DNA of 35,969 nt from an uncultured Bacteroidia bacterium (GTDB lineage Bacteria > Bacteroidota > Bacteroidia > Bacteroidales > UBA932), in the NCBI GenBank assembly GCA_902761655.1, contig CACWLD010000035.1, positions 1 through 35,969 on the forward strand, in the 5' to 3' direction. The notes below the pieces were generated by a model. It saw nothing but the letters and a program-made list of their open reading frames with translations. It was not told the DNA's origin and ran no database searches. Within the stretch, counting starts at the first letter, position 1, and each line of letters starts with the position of its first letter. A program made the translations under genes and the position numbers. This document shows positions 9,947 to 16,703 of the stretch, one piece after another.

Positions 9947-9980
9947 ATAACGGAAACAAAGTTAGGCTTGTTTCCGTTAT
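9947..9980. promoter_or_regulatory. Perfect 13-bp inverted repeat enclosing the cation-efflux promoter
   Basis: ATAACGGAAACAA (9947-9959) is the exact reverse complement of TTGTTTCCGTTAT (9968-9980) with an 8-base spacer. Part of the minus-strand -7 box (9957-9964) lies in the spacer. It may be an operator of a metal-responsive dimeric regulator, a terminator for the upstream aminotransferase gene (which ends at 9988 on the same strand), or both; the T-rich run after the stem is short. Confidence 0.6.
9957..9964 (-). promoter_or_regulatory. -7 promoter box for the cation-efflux gene
   Basis: The minus-strand sequence TAACTTTG matches TAnnTTTG, with a TTG about 20 bases upstream at the -33 position. 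It lies 25 bases before the preferred ATG. Confidence 0.65.
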
Positions 9981-9987
9981 CAATCAA

Positions 9988-11187
9988 TCACAATTTATTG
10001 GGATATGCTTCCAGTGCTTTCTCCAGGATGTGAAGGGCGCGCCTGAGCTTTGGAACCTCAAGCACGTAGGCCACCCTCACGTGCCGCTTGCCCAGACTCT
10101 TGTCAAGGTAGAACGAAGCGGCGGGGGTTACCATTACGGTTTCTCCGTCAAGGCGGAATTCAGTGAGGAGCCATTTGGCGAAGGCTTCTGCATCGTCCAC
10201 GGGAAGTTCCGCTATGGTGTAGAAGGCTCCGTCCGGCTTTGGAGTGAAGACGCCGGGGATCTTGTTGAGGCACTCTATGGCGCAGTCCCTGCGGGCTATG
10301 TACTCCTCCTTTGTCTGGTCAAAGTACTCCTGCGGGGCGTCAAGGGCGCCCAGCGCGGTGTACTGGCCCAGCACAGGAGGGCAGAGGCGCGCCTGCGCCA
10401 GCTTGACCACTGCGGCCATCACTTCTTTGTTATGTGATATGGTACAGCCTATACGGCATCCGCACAGGTTGTAACGCTTTGATACTGAGTCAACCAGGAT
10501 TACGTTCTGCTCCAGGCCCTTGAGGTTCATTGCAGAGTAGTGGGGCTCGTCCGTGTAGCAGAATTCGCGGTAGACCTCGTCAGAAATGAGGAAGAGGTTG
10601 TGCCTGCGGCAGAATTCTCCAAGGATTTCCATTTCTGCCTTGGTGTAGACCACGCCGGTAGGGTTGCCCGGATTGCTTATCATAAGGGCCTTGGTGCGTG
10701 GTGTGAGGGCTTTCTCGAATTCCTCTATTCCCGGTACGCGGAAGCCTTCGCGGATGTTGGTGCGCACTACGTTCACGCCAACGCCGTACTTGAAGGCAAG
10801 GGTGTAGTAATTGGTGTAGTAAGGCTCAATGAGGAGGATTTCATCTCCGGGGTCGCAGGTGATCTGGATTGCGAATTCTACGCCCTCGCTGCCGGCCACG
10901 TTGATGACTATCTCATCTATTCCAACATCAATGCCTATCTTCTTGTAGTACTTCTCTATCATATCCCTGCGCAGTTCAATGAGGCCTGCGGAGTTTGTGT
11001 AGGATACGTGATGGAGATTGATTGCCTTTATGGCATCCAGGGCGCAGTCAGGGGACTTGATGTCCGGGGCGCCAACGTTCAGGTGATACACTTTTACGCC
11101 GGAGGCCTTTGCGGCGTCGGCGAATGGAACTAACTTTCTGATTGCGGAAGCAGGTAATTGCTGAGTCCTTGATGATATTTGAACCAT
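9988..11187 (-). CDS. Class I pyridoxal-phosphate aminotransferase (aspartate/aromatic type)
   Basis: The 399-residue protein is a complete fold-type I aminotransferase. The PLP lysine is K237 in VDSVSKRYNLCGCRIG, D203 in ISDEVYREF contacts the pyridine nitrogen, and SNPGNPTGVVY (residue ~171) is the family hallmark. The N-terminal LNVGAPDIKSP replaces the commoner 'LxxGEPDFxTP'. It transfers the amino group between aspartate, or an aromatic or branched amino acid, and 2-oxoglutarate in the cytoplasm; the exact substrate cannot be decided. It is divergent from the exonuclease gene. Confidence 0.9.
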   Translation of the reverse strand: MVQISSRTQQLPASAIRKLVPFADAAKASGVKVYHLNVGAPDIKSPDCALDAIKAINLHHVSYTNSAGLIELRRDMIEKYYKKIGIDVGIDEIVINVAGSEGVEFAIQITCDPGDEILLIEPYYTNYYTLAFKYGVGVNVVRTNIREGFRVPGIEEFEKALTPRTKALMISNPGNPTGVVYTKAEMEILGEFCRRHNLFLISDEVYREFCYTDEPHYSAMNLKGLEQNVILVDSVSKRYNLCGCRIGCTISHNKEVMAAVVKLAQARLCPPVLGQYTALGALDAPQEYFDQTKEEYIARRDCAIECLNKIPGVFTPKPDGAFYTIAELPVDDAEAFAKWLLTEFRLDGETVMVTPAASFYLDKSLGKRHVRVAYVLEVPKLRRALHILEKALEAYPNKL

Positions 11188-11207
11188 ATTACTAATGCTA
11201 TTAAAAA

Positions 11208-11215
11208 CAAAGATA
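11208..11215 (-). promoter_or_regulatory. -7 promoter box for the aminotransferase gene
   Basis: The minus-strand sequence TATCTTTG matches TAnnTTTG 20 bases upstream of the ATG. A second box for the divergent gene lies 13 bases away. Confidence 0.68.
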
Positions 11216-11228
11216 ATGGATTTTTATG

Positions 11229-11236
11229 TATCTTTG
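11229..11236 (+). promoter_or_regulatory. -7 promoter box for the exonuclease-rlmI-rluA unit
   Basis: TATCTTTG matches TAnnTTTG 21 bases upstream of the ATG at 11258. Confidence 0.7.
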
Positions 11237-11257
11237 CACCTGTACTCAGCAATTTAA

Positions 11258-11944
11258 ATGTATAAAGTCAGCATCAAGCCTGAAGAGATGGAAAAACTGC
11301 CGCTGGCAGGTTTCCAGGGTGAAATACAGGTGATAGATAAGAAGGGCCTGAAATATCTCAGGGCCCTGGATTATCTGAACAGGCAGCAGGTAATAGGTTT
11401 TGATACGGAGACCCGTCCCACCTTCTCCCCAACGCAGAAGAGCTACGGAGTGTCCCTGCTTCAGCTGTCCGGTCCTGACAAGGCGTTCCTTTTCAGGGTC
11501 AAGTTGCTGGGAATGACTCCCAGGCTGTGCCGCCTTATGGCCAATGAGAAGATTGCCAAGGTTGGCGCCGCAACGGCCGATGACGTGCGCGGCCTCCAAC
11601 GCCACGCCAAGTTCAAGCCTGCCGCTTTCATTGACCTTCAGAAGATTGTGTGGGAGTACGGCATCAAGGACAAGAGCGTCAAGAAGATGGCGTGCATCAT
11701 TTTGGGCTTCCGCATTTCCAAGACCCAGCAGCTTTCCAACTGGGAGGCGGAGGAGCTGTCCGAAGCGCAGAAGCGCTACGCAGCTACCGACGCCTGGGTG
11801 TGCCGGGAGATGTATCTGAAGCTTCTTGCAAGCGAGAAGAATCCGCTGGACGCGGAGGAGCTGATGCCGCCGCCACAGCCGCCGCAGCCTGCAGTTGAGG
11901 CCAAACCTGAGACAAATGGTAAGAATCGTCCTAAAAAGAAATAG
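11258..11944 (+). CDS. DEDDy 3'-5' exonuclease domain protein (WRN/RNase D-like)
   Basis: The 228-residue protein is a stand-alone DnaQ-fold exonuclease. D49 and E51 in IGFDTETRP form motif I, D108 or D109 in AATADDVRGLQ lies in motif II, and Y174 with D178 in RYAATDAWVCREMY form the DEDDy motif III. The C-terminal tail (after residue ~200) is Pro/Lys-rich and probably disordered. Family members degrade the 3' ends of structured RNA or DNA. The next gene starts inside it, so this gene, rlmI and the rluA-like gene form a tight operon; the two partners modify rRNA, which favours an RNA-processing role by inference only. Confidence 0.88.
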   Translation: MYKVSIKPEEMEKLPLAGFQGEIQVIDKKGLKYLRALDYLNRQQVIGFDTETRPTFSPTQKSYGVSLLQLSGPDKAFLFRVKLLGMTPRLCRLMANEKIAKVGAATADDVRGLQRHAKFKPAAFIDLQKIVWEYGIKDKSVKKMACIILGFRISKTQQLSNWEAEELSEAQKRYAATDAWVCREMYLKLLASEKNPLDAEELMPPPQPPQPAVEAKPETNGKNRPKKK

Positions 11945-13217
11945 GGAGGAGTCGCTCCTGCGTTTCCATCCTTGGGTCTTCTCCGGAGCCATCGCCCAAA
12001 TCCAGGGCTCTCCGGCGGAAGGCGACGTCGTTGCCGTCTATGCCGCCGACGGTTCTTTCCTGGCCATCGGGCACTACCAGATCGGCTCTATCGCCGTGCG
12101 TGTCCTTAGCTTTGAGTATGACACTCTTCCTGCAGATTTCTGGGAGACTTCGCTCCGCCGTGCACTTTCTGTTAGAGTTGCGGCTGGGTTAGTGCTCCGG
12201 ACAGAGGTGTCTGTTGGAAAGTGCCACAAAGCAGGCAAAGCCGAAAGCACTTTCCAACAGACACCTCTGTCCTCCGACAGTACTGACAAAGCAGGCAAAG
12301 CCGAAAGCTCCGTGACCAATTGCTACAGGCTGGTGCACGGGGAGGGGGATAACCTGCCGGGGCTGATCATTGATTATTACGACGGGGTGTGCGTGATGCA
12401 GGCGCATTCGGTGGGGATGTTTCGGGCTAAGAAGCAGATTTGCGATGCGCTGAGAGCGGTGTATGGGGACGCCTTGAAGGCGGTTTATGACAAGAGTTCC
12501 GGGACGGCGCCGTTCAAGGCGGGTCTGGAACTCGTGGATGGTTACCTGTACAAGGCGGACGGCTTCGAGGACCAGAGCCAGGTGGTGCTGGAGAACGGGC
12601 ACAAGTTCATCGTCAACTGGACGGAAGGGCAGAAGACCGGGTTCTTCCTGGACCAGAGGGAGAACAGGGCCCTGGTGGGCAGGATGGCCGCCGGAAGGCG
12701 CGTGCTCAACCTGTTCTGCTATACCGGAGGCTTCTCCATTTACGCGCTGGCCGGCGGCGCCCTGCACGTAGATTCCGTGGACAGTTCGGCCCGGGCGCTG
12801 GCGCTGGTGGACAAGAACGTGGAGCTGAACGGCTTTGACGCTTCTATGAACGAGAGTTTCTGCACGGACGCAATAGAGTTCCTGCGCAATTCGCCGCAGG
12901 ATAAGTATGACCTTATAATAGTGGATCCGCCGGCATTTGCCAAGCACCGCGGAGCCCTGGGGAATGCCCTGCGGGCATACCAGAGGCTCAACGCGGCCGC
13001 CATCGCTAAGGTGGCGCCCGGCGGGCTGGTGTTCTGCTTCAGCTGTTCGCAGGTGGTTACCAAGGAGGACTTCGCCCTGGCGGTATTCTCCGCCGCGGCC
13101 CAGACCGGCCGCCGTGTCCGTATCCTTGACCGGCTCAACCAGCCGGCAGACCACGCCGTAAATATCTATCATCCGGAAGGGGAGTATCTGAAGGGGCTTC
13201 TGCTTTACGTGGAGTAG
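11916..13217 (+). CDS. rlmI: RlmI-like 23S rRNA methyltransferase with in-frame palindromic insert
   Basis: The protein has about 433 residues. It has an N-terminal PUA-type domain (LKRNREESLLRFHPWVFSG), the linker YRLVHGEGDNLPGLIIDYY, and a SAM-dependent methyltransferase domain with NLFCYTGGFSIYA (motif I, SAM binding) and DLIIVDPPAFAKH (motif IV). The RlmI family makes 5-methylcytosine in 23S rRNA. ATG 11916 is chosen because it begins exactly at the conserved VRIVLKRNREE; a TTG at 11895 is less likely. The start overlaps the exonuclease gene by 29 bases. Residues ~95-131 (RTEVSVGKCHKAGKAES and onwards) have no counterpart in the family and are encoded by the 115-bp palindromic element at 12194-12308, between the first domain and the methyltransferase linker. 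Confidence 0.92.
   Translation: MVRIVLKRNREESLLRFHPWVFSGAIAQIQGSPAEGDVVAVYAADGSFLAIGHYQIGSIAVRVLSFEYDTLPADFWETSLRRALSVRVAAGLVLRTEVSVGKCHKAGKAESTFQQTPLSSDSTDKAGKAESSVTNCYRLVHGEGDNLPGLIIDYYDGVCVMQAHSVGMFRAKKQICDALRAVYGDALKAVYDKSSGTAPFKAGLELVDGYLYKADGFEDQSQVVLENGHKFIVNWTEGQKTGFFLDQRENRALVGRMAAGRRVLNLFCYTGGFSIYALAGGALHVDSVDSSARALALVDKNVELNGFDASMNESFCTDAIEFLRNSPQDKYDLIIVDPPAFAKHRGALGNALRAYQRLNAAAIAKVAPGGLVFCFSCSQVVTKEDFALAVFSAAAQTGRRVRILDRLNQPADHAVNIYHPEGEYLKGLLLYVE
12194..12308 (+). repeat. Coding palindromic element A, copy 1 (in rlmI)
   Basis: This 115-bp segment is shared with 13537-13651 at about 92% identity (9 differences by hand count). A 26-bp arm (12199-12224) is perfectly complementary to 12247-12272. 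The 22-base loop begins a 23-bp unit (12226-12248) that recurs exactly at 12286-12308. It is read through in frame and gives about 38 extra residues, including KAGKAES twice. In mRNA it would form a long hairpin. Confidence 0.92.
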
Positions 13218-13219
13218 CC

Positions 13220-14650
13220 GTGCTTCCGGAAAAGTTCACATATCCGTTCTGCTATGTTCCGCACCCGCTTATCCGGGAGGCGGCGGCCGCTCTCATTGAG
13301 CGCATTGACGCCTCCGATTACCTGCGGGGGCTTTTTGGGGAAGGGAAGATGATGGGCGCCCTGCTGGTGCAGGATGCCGCCGGAGACACCCGGGTGCTCT
13401 ACGGCTTTTCCGGCGTGGCTGGAGGCACCGCCCTGGTGGAGGGCTTCGTTCCTCCCATCTTTGACCTTACAGAGCCGGGAGGTTACTACCGTGCCGCCGA
13501 AGCGCGGATAACGGCGATCAATGAACGGCTAGCGTTGCTCCGGACAGAGATGTCTGTTGGAAAGTGCCACAAAGCAGGCGGAGCCGAAAGCACTTTCCAA
13601 CAGACATCTCTGTCCTCCGACAGCACCCACAAAGCAGGCGGAGCCGAAAGCGTGGAGGCGCTTGAGCGGGAGCGGCACGCGCTGTCGGTGGAGCTGCAGG
13701 ACTGGATCTTCAGCCGCTACCGCGTGTCCAACGCGCGCGGCGAAAGCCTCTCCATAAAGGAGGTGTTCGCCAGGCGCGGGTTGGTGCCGCCGGGCGGCAC
13801 GGGGGACTGCGCGGCGCCAAAGCTGCTCCAGTATGCATATAGCCACGGGCTGAAGCCACTGGCGATGGGCGAGTTCTGGTACGGAGCCTCCCCGCGCCGC
13901 GAAGTCCGCACGCAGGGCCGCTTCTATCCGTCCTGCACCGGCAAGTGCGGCCCGCTCCTGGAGTTTATGCTCCAGGGCTTGGACGTGGAGCCCAACCCCC
14001 TCGCACAACTCTCCACCCGCGAACCGCGCATCGTCTTTCAGGACCAGTACATAATAGTGGCGGAGAAGCCCTCCGGGATGCTCGCCGCCCCGGGACGCTA
14101 TGTGTCCCACTCTATGGTCAGCGCCCTTGAGAAACTCACAGGGGCGGAGGTCTTCTCCTGCCATCGGCTGGATATGGATACCTCCGGCCTGATGGTCTTT
14201 GCCAAGACCACGGCCGTCCAGGCAGCGCTCCACCGGCAGTTCGCGGCCGGGGAAGTGCACAAGCGCTATCAGGCGCGCCTCCAGCCCGGCCGCGAACTCC
14301 CCGCGGAGCAGGGCGAAATCAGCATCCCGCTCTCGCTGGACTACTACGACCGCCCCCGACAGATGGCCGATTGGGAGTCCGGCAAGCCCGCTCTCACACG
14401 CTATCGGGTGCTCCGTCACAGGCGTGACGGCAGCACCGATATCGAGTTCGAGCCGCTCACCGGCCGGACCCACCAGCTCCGCGTCCACGCTGCTCACGCG
14501 CTGGGCTTGGGCCGCCCCATAGCCGGAGACCGGCTCTACGGCGGCGACCCCGCCACCCCGGACGCTCCGCTCGCCCTCCACGCCTCGCGGCTGGAATTCC
14601 GTCACCCCGTGACGGGGGAGCCGCTCCTCTTCCAATCCCCTTTAAAATAA
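13220..14650 (+). CDS. RluA-family pseudouridine synthase with in-frame palindromic insert
   Basis: The 476-residue protein has an N-terminal extension typical of the longer Bacteroidota/gamma-proteobacterial RluA-like enzymes (PFCYVPHPLIREAA) and a C-terminal pseudouridine synthase domain. The catalytic aspartate is D318 in CHRLDMDTSGLMVFAKT, and EPLTGRTHQLRVHAAHALG is the conserved substrate-side motif. It isomerises uridines in rRNA or tRNA. The start is GTG, two bases after the rlmI stop; no ATG lies before the conserved N-terminus. Residues ~108-144 (RTEMSVGKCHKAGGAES and onwards) are encoded by palindromic element A copy 2, which sits in a helical region before the catalytic domain and keeps the frame open. 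It is the last gene of the exonuclease-rlmI-rluA unit. Confidence 0.92.
   Translation: MLPEKFTYPFCYVPHPLIREAAAALIERIDASDYLRGLFGEGKMMGALLVQDAAGDTRVLYGFSGVAGGTALVEGFVPPIFDLTEPGGYYRAAEARITAINERLALLRTEMSVGKCHKAGGAESTFQQTSLSSDSTHKAGGAESVEALERERHALSVELQDWIFSRYRVSNARGESLSIKEVFARRGLVPPGGTGDCAAPKLLQYAYSHGLKPLAMGEFWYGASPRREVRTQGRFYPSCTGKCGPLLEFMLQGLDVEPNPLAQLSTREPRIVFQDQYIIVAEKPSGMLAAPGRYVSHSMVSALEKLTGAEVFSCHRLDMDTSGLMVFAKTTAVQAALHRQFAAGEVHKRYQARLQPGRELPAEQGEISIPLSLDYYDRPRQMADWESGKPALTRYRVLRHRRDGSTDIEFEPLTGRTHQLRVHAAHALGLGRPIAGDRLYGGDPATPDAPLALHASRLEFRHPVTGEPLLFQSPLK
13537..13651 (+). repeat. Coding palindromic element A, copy 2 (in the rluA-like gene)
   Basis: It has the same 115-bp structure as copy 1. 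Arms 13542-13567 and 13590-13615 are perfectly complementary over 26 bp, and the 'ACAAAGCAGGC...' unit is repeated at 13569-13591 and 13629-13651. It is translated in the same frame as copy 1, giving KAGGAES twice. Base differences from copy 1 come in mirrored or repeated positions. Confidence 0.92.
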
Positions 14651-14651
14651 A

Positions 14652-14682
14652 TTTGCATTTAGAGCAAAATCCCTTATATTTG
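14652..14682 (+). promoter_or_regulatory. Promoter of tRNA-Cys (TTTG-N19-TAnnTTTG)
   Basis: TTTG (14652-14655), a 19-base spacer and TATATTTG (14675-14682) form a complete Bacteroides-type promoter ten bases before the tRNA. Confidence 0.85.
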
Positions 14683-14692
14683 CATTCCCAAC

Positions 14693-14763
14693 GGTGCGTT
14701 GGCCGAGTGGCTAGGCGCAGGTCTGCAAAACCTGTCACAGTGGTTCGATTCCGCTACGCACCT
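14693..14763 (+). tRNA. tRNA-Cys (anticodon GCA)
   Basis: The acceptor stem GGTGCGT (14693-14699) pairs with ACGCACC (14756-14762). The anticodon stem CAGGT/ACCTG closes the seven-base loop CTGCAAA with anticodon GCA, and the T arm is AGTGG-TTCGATT-CCGCT. The discriminator base is T, the usual identity base for cysteine. CCA is not encoded. It is transcribed alone, with its own promoter and a terminator immediately downstream. Confidence 0.97.
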
Positions 14764-14766
14764 CCC

Positions 14767-14805
14767 AAATGCCCCAGGAGATAACCCTCCCGGGGCATTT
14801 TCCGT
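14767..14805 (+). terminator. Terminator after tRNA-Cys
   Basis: AAATGCCCC (14767-14775) pairs with GGGGCATTT (14792-14800), and a pyrimidine-rich tail (TTTCCGTTTTCTT) overlaps and follows the stem. Confidence 0.82.
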
Positions 14806-14832
14806 TTTCTTCTGTCAAGCCCCATTCTGGAC

Positions 14833-14940
14833 CATGGAGTGTAACTACCTCTAAATCAGTAAATTAAACCTTTCAACGGTAACTTGCAGACGACCGTTGA
14901 AAGTTTCTTTTGCTTGATAATCAACGCGTTACACTCCACG
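14833..14940 (+). repeat. REP-like palindrome 1
   Basis: The outer stem TGGAGTGTAAC (14835-14845) pairs with GTTACACTCCA (14928-14938). The inner stem CTTTCAACGGT (14870-14880) pairs with ACCGTTGAAAG (14893-14903). Both stems are perfect over 11 bp. GGAG at the 5' foot resembles the GTAG/GGAG head that RAYT enzymes recognise in REP sequences. Confidence 0.88.
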
Positions 14941-14972
14941 CACTTTTTTCATTGCCGTTCAAATTATTCCAA

Positions 14973-14980
14973 TAACTTTG
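14973..14980 (+). promoter_or_regulatory. -7 promoter box for the RAYT gene
   Basis: TAACTTTG matches TAnnTTTG, with TTG at 14952-14954 near the -33 position. It lies 26 bases upstream of the ATG at 15007. Confidence 0.65.
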
Positions 14981-15006
14981 TAATGTAATCATTGAAGGGA
15001 CGGCTT

Positions 15007-15600
15007 ATGGGAAGAAGTTACAGGAAATACCAGGATGGAAACATCTGTCACGTCTATTGTAAGGCAGTAAATGGAAATATCATTTTCTATTCATCCCGGG
15101 ACATCATATTTTATTTAACCCTTTACTATCATCTGGCCCGGAGGTACGGAATAGTCACCCGGGCCATTGCCATTATGCCCAACCACGTGCATTCCAACGA
15201 ACAGGCCAGGACCACGGAATCCTTCATCAGTTTCCATAGGGACATTAACAGGATTTTTACCAAGGAGTACAACCAGGAACATAAAAGGTCAGGACGTGTT
15301 TTTATAAAGCCTTTCGGGTATGCTCCAAAGTATAAAGGAAAAACAATCAGGCAAAACATAACCTATATTGTCAACAATCCGGTAGTTGGGGGACTGTGCA
15401 AGGATATCGATTCCTACAGATGGACCCTGATGGCATACAGGAATTCAGATCATCCCTTCTCTGAGAAGATAGTCTTGAATAAGGCATCCTTCCGGCTCAG
15501 ACGTTCCCTAACCCGGCTGCAGTACTACTTCGATAACGGAATTCCCCTTAAGAGTGCTTTTCCAAGGGCTGAATCCCAAAGAGACAGCCCAACTGACTGA
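15007..15600 (+). CDS. REP-associated tyrosine transposase (Y1_Tnp/RAYT), catalytic part
   Basis: The 197-residue product contains the whole HUH single-strand transposase domain. The metal-binding HUH pair is H60-V-H62 in IMPNHVHSNEQ and the nucleophile is Y120 in ITYIVNNPVVGGLC, the classical Y1 transposase signature. RAYT enzymes cleave REP hairpins in single-stranded DNA and are thought to spread them. ATG 15007 is preferred over an in-frame TTG at 14992, because MGRSYRKYQDGNICHVYCKA matches the family start. After residue ~180 the frame runs into a short unrelated tail and stops. The expected C-terminal region continues in the next frame from about 15554, so the gene appears frameshifted. 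Confidence 0.85.
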   Translation: MGRSYRKYQDGNICHVYCKAVNGNIIFYSSRDIIFYLTLYYHLARRYGIVTRAIAIMPNHVHSNEQARTTESFISFHRDINRIFTKEYNQEHKRSGRVFIKPFGYAPKYKGKTIRQNITYIVNNPVVGGLCKDIDSYRWTLMAYRNSDHPFSEKIVLNKASFRLRRSLTRLQYYFDNGIPLKSAFPRAESQRDSPTD

Positions 15601-15913
15601 TAGGATCATATCAATGCATAACTGCTTGGATTATAACAGGATAGCCAAATACTACAACAATAGTATTGAGAATGCAGTTTTGGCAATTAGCGCCAACTCC
15701 GGAACTGAGTACGACATCAAGGAGGACTCTGAGGATTACAGCCTGTACAGGACTATGACAAAGATTGCCCTTGAACAGGGAGTCGATCTTAAACGGTGCA
15801 ACTTTGAAAAGATGGATGTAGAACAATTGGCCAGACTGGCAGACAGGTTCCTTTGGGCCGGAGTGCCGCCAAGATTGGTCTGCAAGTTCCTCCATATGGA
15901 ACAGCTCAAGTGA
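15554..15913 (+). pseudogene. Displaced C-terminal part of the RAYT protein (frame +1)
   Basis: This frame reads GLNPKETAQLTDRIISMHNCLDYNRIAKYYNN, then NSGTEYDIKEDSEDYSLYRTMTKIA. That resembles the C-terminal extension seen on longer Bacteroidota RAYT-like proteins. The upstream frame ends KSAFPRAESQ; removing one T from the run of four at about 15557-15560 would join KSAF to QGLNPKE and give one protein of about 300 residues. It could be a decayed gene, a programmed frameshift, or a separately translated protein from GTG 15554 or ATG 15614. Family memory, not alignment, supports the join. Confidence 0.6.
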
Positions 15914-15945
15914 CAGCATCAAGTGGTACGTTCTTTGGAAATGTA

Positions 15946-15953
15946 TATCTTTG
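15946..15953 (+). promoter_or_regulatory. -7 promoter box for the RAYT passenger gene
   Basis: TATCTTTG matches TAnnTTTG, 34 bases before the ATG at 15988, so the passenger can be transcribed independently of the transposase. Confidence 0.6.
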
Positions 15954-15987
15954 TAAAGAATATTGGAATTATCATACAGTTTAGAAT

Positions 15988-16518
15988 ATGAAAAAGTTAC
16001 TTGTTACAGTCTGCCTTGCGTGTGTAACGTTATTCTCTTTTGCCCAGAATACCGCCCTGCGCCAGAGATTGGAAATTGTAGAAGTTGAAATAAACGACGG
16101 CGAAACAATGCTGGAGGTATTCCAGATGGCGGACAACGGCCGATACTACCTTTCTGTAGGACACCTTGGGATTGGTGACGATATAATCCAGTTCCAGGTG
16201 GATCCGGTTTTTGAACTGTTCATCCCCCTCGGGGAAACCCTCGAGGAATCTATGGGTACACTTAGACAGCTTCAAGAACACCTGAAACAACCGGTTGGAC
16301 AGACCATAGAGATTCAGGGATGCCTGAGCCTTGCATATCCCAATGACGAATGGGAAACCGTTAAGGTAACCACCAGGCAGTTCCTGTTCAGCAAGTTGCT
16401 GGAATTCAGTCTTGAAAGAGACGGATATATCCGTGCAACACATATAGCCAGAAGCGAGTTCAACAGCCTGGTGACATCTGCCAATTTCTACCAGAAACTG
16501 CATCCGAACGAAAAATAG
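15988..16518 (+). CDS. Secreted protein of unknown function, passenger of the RAYT cassette
   Basis: The 176-residue protein has a clear Sec signal peptide (MKKLLVTVCLACVTLFSFAQ). I do not recognise the mature part. It is acidic, mixed alpha/beta in pattern (LEIVEVEINDGETMLEVFQMADNGRYYLSVGH), with one cysteine in the mature region and no repeats. It has its own promoter box and ends three bases before the second REP-like palindrome. Its placement inside the palindrome-bounded cassette suggests it travels with the transposase, but it may equally be a resident gene around which the palindromes arose. Confidence 0.75.
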   Translation: MKKLLVTVCLACVTLFSFAQNTALRQRLEIVEVEINDGETMLEVFQMADNGRYYLSVGHLGIGDDIIQFQVDPVFELFIPLGETLEESMGTLRQLQEHLKQPVGQTIEIQGCLSLAYPNDEWETVKVTTRQFLFSKLLEFSLERDGYIRATHIARSEFNSLVTSANFYQKLHPNEK

Positions 16519-16520
16519 CG

Positions 16521-16628
16521 CGTGGAGCGTAATTTGCTGATTTTCAGCGAAGAAAGCGTTTTAACGGTCACCTTTGGGACACCGTTGAAACGCTTTTCTC
16601 ATTGATTTACAGGGAGTTGCGCTCCACG
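16521..16628 (-). repeat. REP-like palindrome 2 (inverted relative to palindrome 1)
   Basis: The outer stem CGTGGAGCGTAA (16521-16532) pairs with TTGCGCTCCACG (16617-16628) with one G-T pair. The inner stem AAGCGTTTTAACGGT (16554-16568) pairs with ACCGTTGAAACGCTT (16581-16595) with one G-T pair. Read on the minus strand it aligns along its length with palindrome 1. Confidence 0.85.
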
Positions 16629-16703
16629 GGCAATTGGGGTGCTTTATGGGTGATATAGAGGTAGATAGGACTGAGGGGTAGGGAGGAAGTCAAGACCTGG
16701 AAA

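Larger units (their letters stand above)
14833..16628 (+). mobile_element. RAYT cassette flanked by two inverted REP-like palindromes
   Basis: The segment runs from a ~108-bp double palindrome (14833-14940) to a second one (16521-16628). The reverse complement of the second aligns with the first (shared TGGAG, CTAAATCA/GTAAATCA and TTTCAACGGT blocks). Between them are a frameshifted REP-associated tyrosine transposase and a gene for a small secreted protein. The cassette inserts after the tRNA-Cys terminator and before ogt. Boundaries are set by the palindromes; no target duplication is evident. Confidence 0.7.

Noticed and set aside
14815-14990. tRNA-Cys as an attachment site of an integrated island.
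   Set aside because: No integrase gene and no repeat of the tRNA 3' end were found downstream; the RAYT cassette explains the adjacent sequence.
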